64,000 nucleotides of DNA from Sycobia sp. Sy_11 (GCA_018907035.1 JACCIC010000038.1:3216001-3280000), one strand, 5' to 3'. Numbered from the stretch's first letter, positions 1 to 12,198 are shown. The notes: generated by a model from the letters alone, not told the origin. A program made the numbers and translations.

Positions 1-1239
1 TGAACGCGGCCAATCAAAGCGATCCTGAATTTTTCTGCGCGTCATACTGCCTTGATCGGCTTTGCGGCCGTGTTACACAGGCGTACAGGCGCACACGCAC
101 ACGCACACCCAAATTCTATAGAAAAACGAAGAGAGATAAAAAATTGCTCACTCGCACAGCGGCACGCTGAGCACCTACGACGCGAGACGCGCGAAGCTCT
201 TCGCGCTTTACGAGGATCGTAAAGACGCGTCGGCATGAATTTTTATTATTACAAGTATAAGCAGGATGGGAGAGGGGTTGGAAAGGAGCGAGGGGCGGGG
301 GCCGAATGTTCTCCCTTCGATGCGCCTCGCTTTTTCTCGTACGAGGACACTCAAGGGTTTCGAGAACGCAAACTTTCGTTACTTTATGTATATAAATTTC
401 GGGTGCTCGGGACGCAGAACGATATCTCCCTTTTCCTCGTTTCGACGAAAACTCGGTATTTTACGGGAGTCGCGAGGCCAGATTTTTATTTAAATTCGGT
501 ACTTCTCGAATGAGTAACGAGACAAGAGAAAGAAGGTAATTTTATTTCCCAGGCCGCTGTTTTTGCTAACGCGCCTCCGAGTGCCTTCGCGGATATCAAG
601 TTTTACTTCTGATCGTATAAGCTCCGAAACCAGTTTGAGGTAGCCGATTGCTTACGCTCCCCGCCCCCGCCCCCACCACCGCCCGCACCGTACCTCGCAC
701 CGCTCCGCGGGACGCGACAAAAGTTGACGTCGAGAGCGACGATAGAGCGGGAGAGGCGCGACATGCGGAGAATGTATTATCGTAAGCGAGATCCACGAGG
801 ACGTTAGCTGCGCTACGACGTCGTAGGCTCGTCCTCCCTTCGCGAATCGCGTCCGGGGACGTATTATCGTCGTACGTCGAGTACGCGATAGAGACGCCAG
901 TGTCATCGGGAGGGCGAGAAGACGCGATTCCAATTACGAGGCTCGTGTCGCAGAGCGCCGGGGCAAAGGAAAAGCCAACCGTCCAAGGGGAACGGCGCTC
1001 CGACGGCAATCAGATTTACGGGGGAGTTCCAACGAGATAAAAGGACGACGCGTCCGCGGCTGCGGAACTTTTCGCGACGCGAGCAAAGGGCGCGGATTGC
1101 AAAATGGAAAGAGGTAACGGAGCGCGACGTAAGTTCGCCCCGGGGCATCGAGGATTTTCGAGTCCTGTCGCGGGTCCGAGGGGGCGAGTGAGCCGACGAG
1201 GGGAGGAAACGGAGAAGAAAGGGGAGAAAGGGAAGGAGA

Positions 1240-1242
<3 letters not shown>

Positions 1243-1279
<37 letters not shown>
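1243..1279. repeat. (GA)n microsatellite
   Basis: Perfect GA dinucleotide array preceded by a broader purine-rich stretch (about 1200-1242). GA arrays of this kind are potential binding sites for GAGA-type zinc-finger proteins in insects; that role is general knowledge, not shown here. Confidence 0.97.
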
Positions 1280-1282
<3 letters not shown>

Positions 1283-1557
1283 GTCGACCCCGTATTGACA
1301 GATATTTAAATGAATATTCCTCGGTCGTCGGGGGGTTGGTTCCTCTCGCGCTCTTTGAAATCAAAGCGGAGACAGCGCGGCGGCCGGGGAGGATGGGAGA
1401 GGGAGGTTCGTTTAGTAGACGCGCGCACCGATATAGCCTCCCTCTTTCTCTTCCCGCGCGCCCGCGTATGCGCGCGGAGCGCGCGGGATTTCACGTGTCA
1501 CGCGTCACGACGCTGACCGGTGCCGACGCTCCACCGGTTTTCAGCCTACGCGCACCG

Positions 1558-1559
<2 letters not shown>

Positions 1560-1601
<42 letters not shown>
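1560..1601. repeat. (GA)n microsatellite
   Basis: Perfect GA array of about 42 bases in CpG-rich flank. It is complementary to the CT array at 1944-1979, so a transcript through both could fold into a long stem. Confidence 0.97.
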
Positions 1602-1606
<5 letters not shown>

Positions 1607-1941
1607 GAGATTCCTTCTCCCCGACCTGCTTCTTTTTGCTCCTTTATCGCTCTCCCGATGCCGGGGGACCGGTGCTTTTGCGCGCACCTGCCCCGACGCG
1701 CCTATACACGTATACTCCTTTTCCCGGGGATCCCATGTATGTATTATGTAGCTGCAGCTCGTGCTAGCCTTCCTCGCGGGAGTGCGCGCGGCCCTATTAT
1801 ATATCGTCGGCCACTGACGTGCTCTTGACGTCCTCTCCTCGTTGTCATATTCAGACTCGTACGATTACACTTCAAATTTATATATGGAATACTCACTCCT
1901 GCGCCCTTGCCCGCTTCTACCTCGTCTTTTCAGCAGTTATG

Positions 1942-1943
<2 letters not shown>

Positions 1944-1979
<36 letters not shown>
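1944..1979. repeat. (CT)n microsatellite
   Basis: Perfect CT array of about 36 bases near the boundary where the sequence turns AT-rich. Inverted partner of the GA arrays at 1243 and 1560. Confidence 0.97.
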
Positions 1980-1980
<1 letters not shown>

Positions 1981-2080
1981 ACGAAATAAGACATTTGCGT
2001 ATGCGATATCATATTTATAATGTATGTATACTTGTATTCCAAACACATCTTATAGCACTTAATCCCATTATATACCGATG

Positions 2081-3840
2081 ATTAGCGAGTTACAAGCAGG
2101 AAGGCAAAGACCGTAATTGTCGTGCATATGTCAAAACCTCGGTCGAGATAGCTTGTCAGTAGATTCACAACGCATATTTCCAATCTTTGTGGCCAACCAA
2201 ATTATTAGATGAATTAATAAAAAAAAAACATTAGACAAATGAAAGTTTATTTTTAATATTCCAATGGTATCTTTTAATAGTCTTTTTTTACCATCCGTAT
2301 TTTTTATTTATTTTCTTTTTAACTATCGATTAAATAACATATTTGCGTATTTTAAATCACAATTTACAAAAATGGTTACATGGACTAATCGCATAAATAA
2401 ACTATTCAGCAGACTATCACTTTTATGGAGATATTTGCAATTGATGTATTCTTTGTAGAGGAAGTTCATAATTTAACATTAAATTCACTTCCAATTCGTT
2501 TTTATATAAAAATATATTTATTACATTTATACATAAATATATACGCCGTAATCTATAGTAGGTCTGGTGTTTTACTCGCAAATATAAAACACGTTCAAAT
2601 ACCTATAGATCAAATTATTTTACACGTGCTATAATTATCAATTTAATGGAATTCGAATACGCATGTACTCTACTCAGCTCGAAAAATCCGCGATGGCGCT
2701 GTTGCTAAAAGGAAGAGGTCTCTACGTACATGCGCTGCATTGCTGTATTGCTGTATTGGTGTAGTGGTGATCGGGCCGCCGCAGCCAGGAAAGAAGGAGC
2801 AAATTCCGAGAAACCCAACCGTCGAGAATTTCTCGGTATAACTTCGAAATTTGGTAAATTTCAAAAATATAACTTTATTAATCTAGTAAAACAAATCTTC
2901 TGCGTACGCGTTTAATTTAAAGTTCAATAATTGATCTTATTAACATCAATAAAAGGTCGCCACATTTTCTGCGATTAAAAAAATTTATTAAATTAAACGA
3001 TTAAATATTAATAATGAACTTTGAGAATAAAACATGTATTTTGAAATAAAGAATTGCAAACTGCGAGTAAATCGTTAGAACGTTTTAAAACTCACGCAGA
3101 AAACAACGATTTTTATGTTGCTATTTCGTGGAACTAATTCAAGCAAGAAATGTACCAATGAAAAATTCAATTCAATTTATATTTAGCTCACCTTCAAAAC
3201 AAAGCTGAAAACTCGTTTAACAAATATCTTTTTATCAATAATATACCTAGTCAATCGAAGGTCAGTCTTCCGAAATTTGAAAAATAATACAAATAAAGAA
3301 CAAAGAATACAAACAGATAAATGTTCTGACATTAGCGTATAGAGTATCGTTAGGTAGCTTAAAATGGTGATTCAGTGATCCAGAGCGGATTTAGATAAAA
3401 AATACAAGACGAAATATCCAATTCTTTTGAAAATTTATAATTGAACGAGCATATATTTAAATGTTTCTTTTTGTTTTAAACAACATAATTTTGAGAGTAT
3501 AATGAGAGTATAACTTTTTTCAGGAATCCTATACGTTCGTTATATTCCGATTATTTTGGAACCCCTTCGATTAAAAGTTTTATAAAGTTTTCATGGTGTT
3601 TTATTTATTTTGGAAGTTTCATTAAACTAATTAATTAGACGACGTTACAGGTTCTACAATTTGATTTCAAATATATTCAATAATGCTCTCAGTTATACAC
3701 ACGATTCAACACGTACGGATCTTGGTGAAAGTAAGAATAATCACACTTAAAGTATGGTCAGATGTCACGCTTGCACAGGCATAAAGTAACTGAACTCTTT
3801 TTATGAATATATTATAATAAAACTGTTCATTTCTCGTGCG
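2081..3840. other. AT-rich noncoding desert
   Basis: AT-rich, CpG-poor sequence with many stops in all frames and no long perfect microsatellite. A slightly GC-richer patch at about 2660-2830 contains a minus-strand acceptor-like CTCTTCCTTTTAG (near 2705) and short open frames, but nothing convincing. Apart from the weak minus-strand ratchet-like motif near 3192, I see no feature. Confidence 0.55.
3183..3212 (-). other. weak recursive-splice-site-like motif
   Basis: On the minus strand a pyrimidine-rich stretch (CAGCTTTGTTTTGAAG) is followed directly by GTGAGCTA, a fair 5' splice site. Recursive splice sites normally have a pyrimidine before AG; here it is A, so the acceptor half is weak. 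It matters only because two much better sites of the same kind occur on this strand at 14,769 and 48,235. It could be chance. Confidence 0.2.
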
Positions 3841-4560
3841 CAGCTATCGGAAAACAAAGGCGAATTTCCAATAGTGCGTACGTATACGGGCATTGATTAA
3901 AAAAACGGACACGTCGAATGACACGAATGCGTCAATCAGCCTACATACATCGTCGCCGACTCCCGCGAAGCACTCGAATCTCATCGACGCGCCGCAAGCT
4001 CGTTCCATCCTGGGTGGAACAATACCGGCGCGCAGCTCCATGACGAAGAGCGTTACCCCGATCACGGCACACCCGTCGTTTGTAGGAGAGAGAAATCGAG
4101 CGTTCGTTAAATCGCGGCCATTACTCCAACAGGCGCGTACACCCAGAAGACGATGGAGAAGCCGGCGCGTGGGAGGTCGATTTCAGCTTTGTAATATCGT
4201 TTTCATCCGCAGCTACATCACGACTATTAATAGCGACCGGCTCGCGCGGCGAATCGGTTCGGAGCGCGCGGCGCGCGTACGCACCTGCGCGCCGTTTCAT
4301 CCTGCGCTCCTTCTTTCTTTACGTCGGGCCTGAAGGATGTGATTTGACGCTCGATCGTATTGCCTGCATAGCCCGTAAATATACCTATAATATACACAAT
4401 ACTCTATCGTCCACGCGCGCCTCCATGATCGAACTTTACGCGGAATTTCGTTGCGTCTCTCGTCTCTCTATGTATACGCTGATGGGTTGGAGATAATGCG
4501 ACGTATAAATACGCGTGCGAACGTATACTATATCTACGTGCATGCGCTCATTAGAGCCAG
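3841..4560. other. GC islet in AT-rich DNA with opposing open frames
   Basis: A sharply bounded GC-richer islet flanked by AT-rich DNA. On the plus strand an acceptor-like TTCATTTCTCGTGCGCAG ends at about 3842. A serine/threonine-rich open frame runs about 3875-4333, but its frame is closed by a TAG at 3872, so it does not read through from that acceptor, and its first usable start is TTG. A minus-strand frame over 3844-4065 is also open, beginning ATTGGGGT-like rather than with a good ATG. No domain is recognisable. It may be a conserved regulatory element or part of an exon. Confidence 0.2.
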
Positions 4561-4754
4561 CAACGTGCTATTTGCGTTGAAATTTCTATAATGTGATGTT
4601 CCGTTTTGTAATTAAATTACTTAAGCCTATCTGGCATTGACAAAGTAAATTCCACTAAAATACAGAATTCTCTATATAATTTCTATATCCTTAAAGAAGT
4701 GAAAAGGTCACTCGTTAACAGTGACTACTTTTTTAAGATTACAAAATTAGGCCA

Positions 4755-5204
4755 TTTCTTATTGGGAACTCCAATGAACGCGAGGTATTGTAATCATACA
4801 CTGATATATCTCTCAGTTACCAGTTTCTGCAGTAATTAAATGAAGCGTCGCTAATTTCTGTCGATAAAATGATTAATTTAAAAAATAGAAGTGATCACGC
4901 TGGCAACGATCAAAGTAGCGTAAAAGTGGAATTTTAGAAGCTACCGGTACGGTCAGCTTTACGACTGTTTCTTACAGCTAGTTACAGCAAGTTACAGACA
5001 AGCGTTCAACCGTCACAGGCCAGTCATAAAATGTCATTTGGTATCCGCAAGCGATGAAAATTAATACTAGAATATTGTACTGTTTTTCCATATAATTAAG
5101 ATAATAAATTACGGCACAGAAAGCATTTTATAATTAAATATACGTAAATAGTATTGCGTGGTATTTAAGGCCGTTATGACGTTATGCAAGTTCCCAATAA
5201 GAAA
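4755..5204. mobile_element. MITE-like element with 16-bp terminal inverted repeats
   Basis: The 16-mer TTTCTTATTGGGAACT at 4755-4770 is found exactly inverted at 5189-5204 (AGTTCCCAATAAGAAA). The match continues imperfectly inward (an ATGAACG / ATAACG similarity). The 450-bp interior has no long open frame, as expected for a non-autonomous DNA transposon (MITE). A short internal run of GTTACAGnnA-like copies lies at about 4972-5000. I see no clear target-site duplication next to the 16-mers, so the true ends may lie slightly outside. I cannot assign a superfamily. Confidence 0.6.
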
Positions 5205-5391
5205 GGATTCGTCGTTAATAAATCAATCTCTAAAGAATAATATTTAAATGCGCATTTTGGACAAAAACTAATAAATTTTCTTATTTACGGAAAAAGTTCA
5301 AGTACCATATCTTTTCCATTTAATAGTTTAATTAACTATTCAAATCTTATAATATTCCATACAGCCTAATGTTAGATATTGATATAAAAGC

Positions 5392-5412
5392 AATATAATA
5401 TAATATAATATA
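5392..5412. repeat. short (TAATA)n array
   Basis: About four tandem AATAT/TAATA pentamers. Short and AT-rich; little more can be said. Confidence 0.8.
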
Positions 5413-5770
5413 AGAAAAATAGCTTTAAAATTTACTAAATCGACTTCTTGCAGAAAATACCAATCTAAGATAACAACTGATGTATTATTGGAATTATATT
5501 TTATTATGTAACAGTTATATGCTTGGTCTATAATACCAATCCAAATTTAAATATACATGGTGACAAACGCGTAATCGTTTAATTACGAATTTTTCATAAT
5601 CACTCTTTTCAAATTTATCCTCTCCAAACTTTCAAGAGTGCAAAGATATTTGTAAGATACAAGACTGCAGTTCATATTTTCGAATAAAAGTGTAACTATC
5701 CATCTTAAGTATTTTCGAAAAGTGCTTTTATACAGTAGCTATTGAACAGCAGCTTCTGCTCCCATCCACG

Positions 5771-6340
5771 TTACACATTAATCGAACTGTCCCACTTTGG
5801 ACAAATTTCAATTTTCCAAAAGCTCATCTGGATGGAACGATAAATGTGTATTATAAACTTGATCCTATCATTGCATGAGGTCATCCTTATTTCTCGCACG
5901 ATATCTTTTCCTTCCCAGTATATATATGGAGAGATGCGCGCCCAGTCGCCTCGAGTTATATGGGAAGAAAGAAAAGAGAAACAACGCAAGTTTGCACAGA
6001 CCGCGAATCCGGGAAGCGAGGCAAAATGAGTGGGAGAGGAGAGGGCAAATCCGTGACGGGAAGCTGCACCTTGCACGGAGTGGTATATATAAGAGAAGAG
6101 AAGGGGATGGTGTGCGAGTCCAAGAAGAGGGCGAACGGATGATTGATTTAAAATAACCTCGAAATGAGAATTTCCGTTCACGTTACATTCGGGAGTAGAA
6201 CAGCGTGAGAGTTTGGGGAAAGAGATGACGCGGCTCTTGGTCAGACTTTCAGAGAGACCGAGCGCCGAAGCTCTAATAAGTAATATTATTGGAAAGTTAA
6301 TTTTATTACTGACAAAAGGAGAGGTCACTGGATATGGGTC
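5771..6340. other. mixed-composition noncoding segment
   Basis: Moderate GC with a purine-rich core at about 5950-6130 (GAAGAGAAGGGG-type sequence). Overlapping open frames exist on both strands (for example 5771-6328 minus), but they shadow one another and have no splice or start context. I call no gene. Confidence 0.4.
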
Positions 6341-6474
6341 AAGGATTTAAACCAAATGGAGGCACTTCGATTATCTCGATAAAAGAGGTTTGCAAAGTTG
6401 CAAGACACAGTGCTCTTGCCTTTCCAAAAAAAAATAATTTATTAATTTACAAATTACTACTACCCTAAAAAAAA

Positions 6475-6750
6475 TTGGCCTGTATAGTCCAACGAATTTC
6501 ATTAATTTATCAAAATTTCAACGCTCGGCATTGGTATGAAAAAAAGTATAGCATTAAAGGTACAAAATTTCTAATAAACTTATCTCCACAAATGCAATTT
6601 TTTAACAACTATTGTACTTTCATTTTGGTCAGATTTATACAGAAAGACAATTTATATGTAATAACAAGTTCATTACAGTGGACCACTACCTTTTTATATA
6701 ATAAAAACTTAGATATAGACAAAAGAGTGCAAAACATGTTGTACGTATAG
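6475..6750 (+). other. unassigned 91-codon open frame in AT-rich DNA
   Basis: The open frame runs from a TTG after an upstream TAA to a TAG at 6748-6750, with an AATAAA about 15 bases further on (near 6763). The translation is balanced in composition and non-repetitive, and 91 stop-free codons are fairly long for AT-rich sequence. The only internal ATG is about 40 codons in, and no good acceptor precedes the frame. It could be a remnant, an exon tail or chance; chance is most likely given the size of the window. Confidence 0.1.
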
Positions 6751-6929
6751 AAAGGGAACTGTAAATAAATGAAATACATTAGTCATAAGACAATCAATAG
6801 TATTCCATATATTTTTGAGTTTTTTCACCGTCGATATTTGGCTTAATATTCACCATTATATCTTGATGTCTATGTATCTTATATACATAAACTAAATCTT
6901 CCACATGTTATTCTAATACGTACTTGTTA

Positions 6930-6998
6930 AATAGCGGTAATAATTATATCTACGAAATTATATCTACGAAAATAGCGGCATTATTATATCTACGAAAT
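6930..6998. repeat. short tandem duplication
   Basis: The phrase TTATATCTACGAAA occurs three times and AATAGCGG twice in 69 bases, giving an imperfect tandem duplication of about 40 bp with an extra half unit. Confidence 0.75.
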
Positions 6999-7816
6999 TT
7001 TCTCAATTAGCACGCCATCAATTTATCGCTGCATATAACTAATATTTCCAGTAGATACAGGTTTTAATTTAACAAGTTACGTGTAATTATAGTCGTTGAC
7101 TACGACAATAATAGCTATTATATATAGATATAATCATTTCAAGTCCAATTCTTATATCATAGAGTCTAAAATTAAAGCTCTAAGCTTATTAAATACTGAT
7201 GAATAAGTATATTAAAACATTTTCTAAGTAACAAGCAAGGATACACATGCATCTTTTTCGAATTCCACTGATAAGGAAATTTCCTTTTCTCTTCAAAACT
7301 AGAATTTGGTTTGGCTCAGGTTTTGGTTCCCCTAATCGAAAATTATTCGACAATTCGTGATCTACGTGATATATTAATGGTACGTGTACAAAAGACAAGA
7401 TCGGTGTTGAGATAAAGGAATTAGTCAAAAAGAAGCCAAACCCAGATTACTTGAGTGGAGCTGGCGAGAAACTGATTTTGATAATAACAATGCAGTTTTG
7501 ACACTATCGGTGAAGGTCTTCATACGTATTCTTTGTCCTCTTTCTTTGCACTTCTTTTTCAATCGATAATAATAACATGTCTATGAATTTCACGCTCACT
7601 TAATTTTCGTTTGTGATTAGGTATTGACACGAGCATCGATTTCCAAGCCAACGCAATTACGCTTTCCTGCTCAAATTGAGATTCGCCGATCGTGCGTCAA
7701 GCCCCTACCTTTTCGTCTTTTTCGCGAATTCGAATTTCGCGATGCTCGCAATATTCCCGCGGGCCGACGGTATCGATACTAGAACACACACTGGGACATT
7801 TCGTGTGCGCGCACGC

Positions 7817-7818
<2 letters not shown>

Positions 7819-7857
<39 letters not shown>
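7819..7857. repeat. (GA)n microsatellite
   Basis: Perfect GA array of about 39 bases just downstream of a GCGCGCACGCGC stretch. Confidence 0.97.
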
Positions 7858-7859
<2 letters not shown>

Positions 7860-8760
7860 TGTGTCTCGGGCATCTAACTCCCTTCGGCGTATGATTCACG
7901 CGGGCCGACCGCAGCGATCGTAAATATAAAATGCAAAGCCGCAATGGGAGAGTGCGCGCGGGGGTGGCGGGAGGGGCGGGGCTACAGAACGAGCGAGGAT
8001 GAAAAGAACCGCGCGCCAAGATCTCGTAACTTTATGCCCTAGCGTCCTCCTCTCCGGCCGCGTGCGCGGGGCTCTTCCGCACGAATACGCACACGCATGC
8101 CTACGTACTGCGCGGGTTCCGTCTCTCGATGCGCGCTCGCGAGTCGATGCCCATTGCCGATCCTAATATAACGCAGCGGCCTAGAACCGCGCCGCGCGCA
8201 CGCAAAGAAGAGGAGGGAGGGGACGGAGAGAGAGCAAACGGCACCGCCACCGCCGCGCGGGCTCCGTGGCACGCGCGCGCGCGCGTGAGCACAATGGAGA
8301 GGTAATGCCGGGGCTCTCGTTACAAGAGCGCATTAGCTCCGTCGTCGGGCTTTACGATTTTATTACGCGAACCTTTAAATTTTATTATACAGTCGAGCTC
8401 CCCTCCCCCACCCCCCCTCTCTCTCTCTCTCTCGCGCTCGCTCGCTCTCTCCTTCTCACCGGACGCGTCGGCTTCGCTCTTCTGACTTTTTAATTGGAAA
8501 TATATCGCGTAATGAAAGCCATTAGCCGCCGCGCTGATCCAGCGCCGATCATATATCGACGTCAGCCTTGGCGCCCTTTTTACAGCTTGATTTGGAAATG
8601 AACTCGTCCATCGTTTGTATTGCATTTTGCGCGCGTCGTCCGTAGCTCATTTGTTTCGACGTGATTTACGCGAACATTAGCGCAACAAGTGCGTCCCGTG
8701 TTTGTTTTTTCATTCCCCTTCTTTTTTTGTTTTTTTTTTGTCGTCAACGTAGCCTTGCAC

Positions 8761-8797
8761 GTGTGTGTGTGTGCGTGCGTGCGTGTGTGTGTGTGTA
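8761..8797. repeat. imperfect (GT)n / GTGC array
   Basis: GT repeats interrupted by three GTGC units. Preceded by a T-rich tract at about 8705-8740. Confidence 0.9.
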
Positions 8798-9168
8798 TGG
8801 CACAAACGTTCTTCTTCGATACAAATTTAGACCTGGCAATTTTGGGGGAGAAAAAAAGATTCGTGGCTACGCTCGCGCCGTTGTCCGGCTCAATCGTCGA
8901 ACTTTTAACGATCGAATCCATCGCACTCCATTAAATTTTGTCATCGGTGCCAGACACTCGCCGAGGCGTCAGCCATAATATAATAGCAATCCTCCCCGGG
9001 TCGTAAACAGATAAATAATAGCGTGCTCTCGCCACGTTCGCACTCCTTCTTTTCCTTTTTTTTATCTCTTTCTCCCTCTCTCCCCCCTCCCACTCTCTTA
9101 TTTCGCGTATTTTTCCTCCCCCTTTTTCGAAAGCAAGCATCGCCATTAATCTCGCTTACCCGCACTTG

Positions 9169-9169
<1 letters not shown>

Positions 9170-9242
<73 letters not shown>
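9170..9242. repeat. (TA)n followed by (ATGT)n
   Basis: About 40 bases of alternating AT pass into five to six ATGT tetramers. The tetranucleotide tail is typical of microsatellite conversion by point change and expansion. Confidence 0.96.
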
Positions 9243-9244
<2 letters not shown>

Positions 9245-9602
9245 TCGTGATAAGTCGAATCACTCGACACTTGATGGGGCTTATTATTATTTATTCGTTT
9301 TTTTATTATTACTATGATTTTGGGAGTGACGCGCGCGCGCGCACAAGAGCTAAAAACTATATAGGAGTCAGGAAAGTTTTGCGACTCATGATACGTATGT
9401 TCGGAGAACGAATCTCGTCGACTGTACGAAGCTCCGTGCGCCGGGTATTATTTGCGGCGCGACAGCGACGATAGGCATAAATTATCGATTTACGGCTTCG
9501 ATCCCCGCATCACGCGTGCGTGCATGAATATAGACGTACGCGGACCGACGAAGAGCGCGAGGTTGTAATATACCGACGCGGTACCGGGTCCGAGGAAAAA
9601 AA

Positions 9603-9965
9603 ATGACTCGTCGAGAGACGAGTTTCGCCGATTCTCCCGTACAACATACCAGTGGTCGTCGCGTTCGCGGACGGGCTCGCAGCCGAGAAGCCTATGGTGC
9701 ATCGGCAGAGGGCGGGCCGATTTACGCGCGGTCCGCGACAGCGCTGCAGACGGCCGCAAAAGCGCCGCGAACGTTCGCCGAAGCACCGACCGAGAGTTCC
9801 GCGCTGGCCCGCTCGGATCGGCTCGTATTACGCGTCCTCGAGAGGCTCGGCGAGACGGTTGGTCGAGAGGGCAGGGCGGCGTGGGGCTGGGGGTCTCCGA
9901 GGAATCTGGTTCTTTCCGAAAATTTGGAAGAATTTATCGCTCTGCTCGGCCGCGGATTAAATTGA
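9603..9965 (+). other. unassigned 120-codon ATG open frame
   Basis: The ATG at 9603 has a purine-rich leader (AAAAAAATGA), and the frame stays open to a TGA at 9963-9965. The C-terminal half reads as a leucine- and arginine-rich, helix-like stretch (for example RLVLRVLERLGETV). However, the other two plus frames and two minus frames are also open here because the DNA is CpG-rich and stop-poor, and no domain is recognisable. I regard it as a weak candidate only. Confidence 0.12.
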
Positions 9966-10700
9966 ATTCCGCCGTTCTCCCGCACATTATGCGCCGCCAG
10001 GTATGTAGGCGTTTTTCGCAAATAAACATTGACAGGCTCTTTCCTTTATCAAGTTATTTATTGAAGATAGGGAGAGATGTTTCGGATGAATTTTTTCGAT
10101 AATTCGAATACGTCGAGCGCGACCTTTTTTCGTTGGCGCGGGCGCGCGGCTCGACGGCATCGGAACGAGCGAGGAAGAAAGAAGGGGACGAGATAGAGAG
10201 CGAGCGATGGGCGAGGGGGGGAAGGGGGGAGCGGGCGAGCGGGGGAGCGGCAGAGCAAGGGGCAGCGCTCGTTTAATGAACGCGCGCGCGCGGACGCGGC
10301 CACGCGGCGCGCTCAAATTATTTCGCCGAGTGGATAAAATCCCCCGGCTCGCGTTTTATTGGCCCGCGCGGCCCCGAGGCAGCGGCGGCGCCCGCGGTCC
10401 TTGCCTCGCCGGATTTTAATTTGGGAATTTACAACTTACTCGAAACCCGTTCGATGGAAAGCGCGTCATACACGGGTAATGAGCAAATAAGTCCCGAAAT
10501 TCGCGGCGGGCGCGCTGCGCGACGCTCTCGAAAGAGCCGCGGGTCGAATACCCCCCCTCCCCCCACCTATATGCAATCCGCAGCGGTCTCCGCCGACTCG
10601 AGGGCCCGCCGAAAATTATTGCCTGGTTAAATGATGCCGGATATTTTTACGCTTGTCGCGCTGTATATTGAATCGCCAAATAAAAATCCGCTGAACTAAT

Positions 10701-10726
10701 ATGTGTGTGTGTGTGTGTGTGTGTAT
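10701..10726. repeat. (GT)n microsatellite
   Basis: Perfect GT array of about 25 bases at the boundary between CpG-rich and AT-rich sequence. Confidence 0.96.
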
Positions 10727-10740
10727 ACGCGAAATAAAAT

Positions 10741-12000
10741 TTTACGTTTTTGCTTTTAAAGCTTGGTAATTATTTTTGTATATATAGTTTCGCCGTCGGA
10801 GTCACAGGCATCTTACCTCCTTTTACAATACTCAAATAATAATTTTAATCCTTCAAAGAAAGAAAATATACTTGGATAAAGATTGAACCGATTTAACACT
10901 AGTTTCAAATATGTCCCTTTACCTAAACAGGTTCGCATACTCGGATGCAAATCACACTTAAAAATATTCTACAGTTTGAGTGTTCTAAATTAATAATTTA
11001 CATGTAAACGAGCATTAATTGATTTTCTTCTATATCCATCTTAAGTTTCTTTTTATAACGCACGTTAAAATTTTATTTCATATGTAAAAGTCGTTTTGTT
11101 TCAATCGCTGTTAGAAGTAATTGACGCTATAATGTAATGAAAAAGTAATTCTTATTTTGAGAAAACGCAAACATGTTAAATTCAATTTTGAAAAGAATCT
11201 GATAATTATAGAAAATATCTGAATATGCATTTCGTAAGAGCCGAGAAGCTGACCACTGTAGGTATTTTTTATACAAATTGTCAGTTGCACTCTCAAATAC
11301 ATTTAATCCATAAATTGGGGGCGACTGAGTTACACGTTTCAACTGAGATGCACACAATCTTCTCCGCTCTTCTTTCATTATTAAAACTTGTAAAACTTTT
11401 CCCATATTAGGCTGTTAGTTTCCATGCTCGCTTCTTAAAAATATATAACAGCGAAGGAAAAATAATATATTTGAATATTTTAGAATATATTATGGTAAGT
11501 AGAATTCGTGTCGACTCGTGTATTAGTATCACTTAAGATACATAAACAATTATATAAATAATATCTGTATAAATGTCAATTGGAAAAATACAAATAATTG
11601 ATGAAGTAATTGAAGGAATTGAAAAAATACAATAATACAAAAATACAATAATACAAGAAATTGAAAAAAATGTATATTGGTCAGGATGTACTAGACAATC
11701 GAGACATGGGTTATGACAAAGCTTTTCATCAGATAAATACGTTTTGGTCCTGTGATCTTCCTGCCATCAATTATCCCGAGTCCTTATCGAATTTTCGAGT
11801 AAAGTGTCAATGAGAAATAATATCTGTATATCTTCCATAAATAATCTTCATTTTGATATTCATAAAATGGACGAGACCGCGGGAATTATTTCGGTATTGT
11901 AATACACTACTGCTGTATTCCAGTGGCCGGAACAATCCTGTCCAAACCATTCGGTCTGTGCAATTGATGCGCACAATGCGCCCCTTGTACAAACCGTATA
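10741..12000. other. AT-rich desert
   Basis: AT-rich with dense stops. A minus-strand donor-like GAG followed by GTAAGATG lies at about 10,817 but has no pyrimidine tract or open exon before it. A short tandem repeat is at 11,625-11,656. I see nothing else. Confidence 0.5.
11625..11656. repeat. two-copy 16-bp tandem repeat
   Basis: AATACAATAATACAA followed by A or G is present twice head to tail. Confidence 0.8.
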
Positions 12001-12143
12001 AGTTATACGTTAAATTTCAACGTTAAAATCCTAGCATTTTTACAATCGCAAACGCGCGTGCCTAAAAATGCCTGGAATTCGCTAATATGTATAATATATA
12101 CACCTAGGCTCAACGGTAGAACACGATTGGGCTTAGGTGCGTG

Positions 12144-12148
<5 letters not shown>

Positions 12149-12198
<50 letters not shown>

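Larger units (their letters stand above)
1..2080. other. CpG-rich noncoding block with GA/CT microsatellites
   Basis: This block is rich in CG and CGCG steps and carries three long GA or CT arrays. Open frames occur in many overlapping frames on both strands with arginine- and proline-rich translations, which is what stop-poor CpG-rich DNA gives by chance. No start, splice or polyadenylation context singles one out. I see no gene here. It is probably intronic or intergenic. Confidence 0.6.
4561..5770. other. AT-rich desert hosting an inverted-repeat element
   Basis: AT-rich sequence with dense stops in all frames. Its one clear feature is the 450-bp inverted-repeat element at 4755-5204. Outside that I see only short AT-rich motifs such as the TAATA array at about 5392-5412. 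Confidence 0.55.
6341..7640. other. AT-rich desert
   Basis: AT-rich sequence. It contains two relatively long open frames for such DNA (6475-6750 plus, and 7189-7428 minus; neither starts at ATG) and a short tandem repeat at 6930-6998. No RNA gene or regulatory motif was recognised. Confidence 0.5.
7641..10740. other. CpG-rich noncoding block
   Basis: GC- and CpG-rich sequence with GA, GT and TA arrays. Long frames are open on both strands simultaneously. Stretches such as 8480-8600 and 10,400-10,700 are free of simple repeats and carry several TAAT cores (homeodomain-type sites), so they might be cis-regulatory elements; that is a guess from texture only. A donor-like CGCCAG followed by GTATGT is at about 10,001 plus. 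Confidence 0.45.

Noticed and set aside
1842..2081. 79-codon plus-strand ATG frame
   Set aside because: Its middle is the CT array read as serine-leucine repeats; the rest is short and unsupported.
2750..2770. TGGTGTAGTGG, a match to the Pol III A-box
   Set aside because: There is no B-box within 100 bp and no T-run; single A-box matches are common by chance.
9170..9242. TA arrays as clusters of TATA promoters
   Set aside because: Perfect alternating TA is a microsatellite; no initiator or transcript signal accompanies it.
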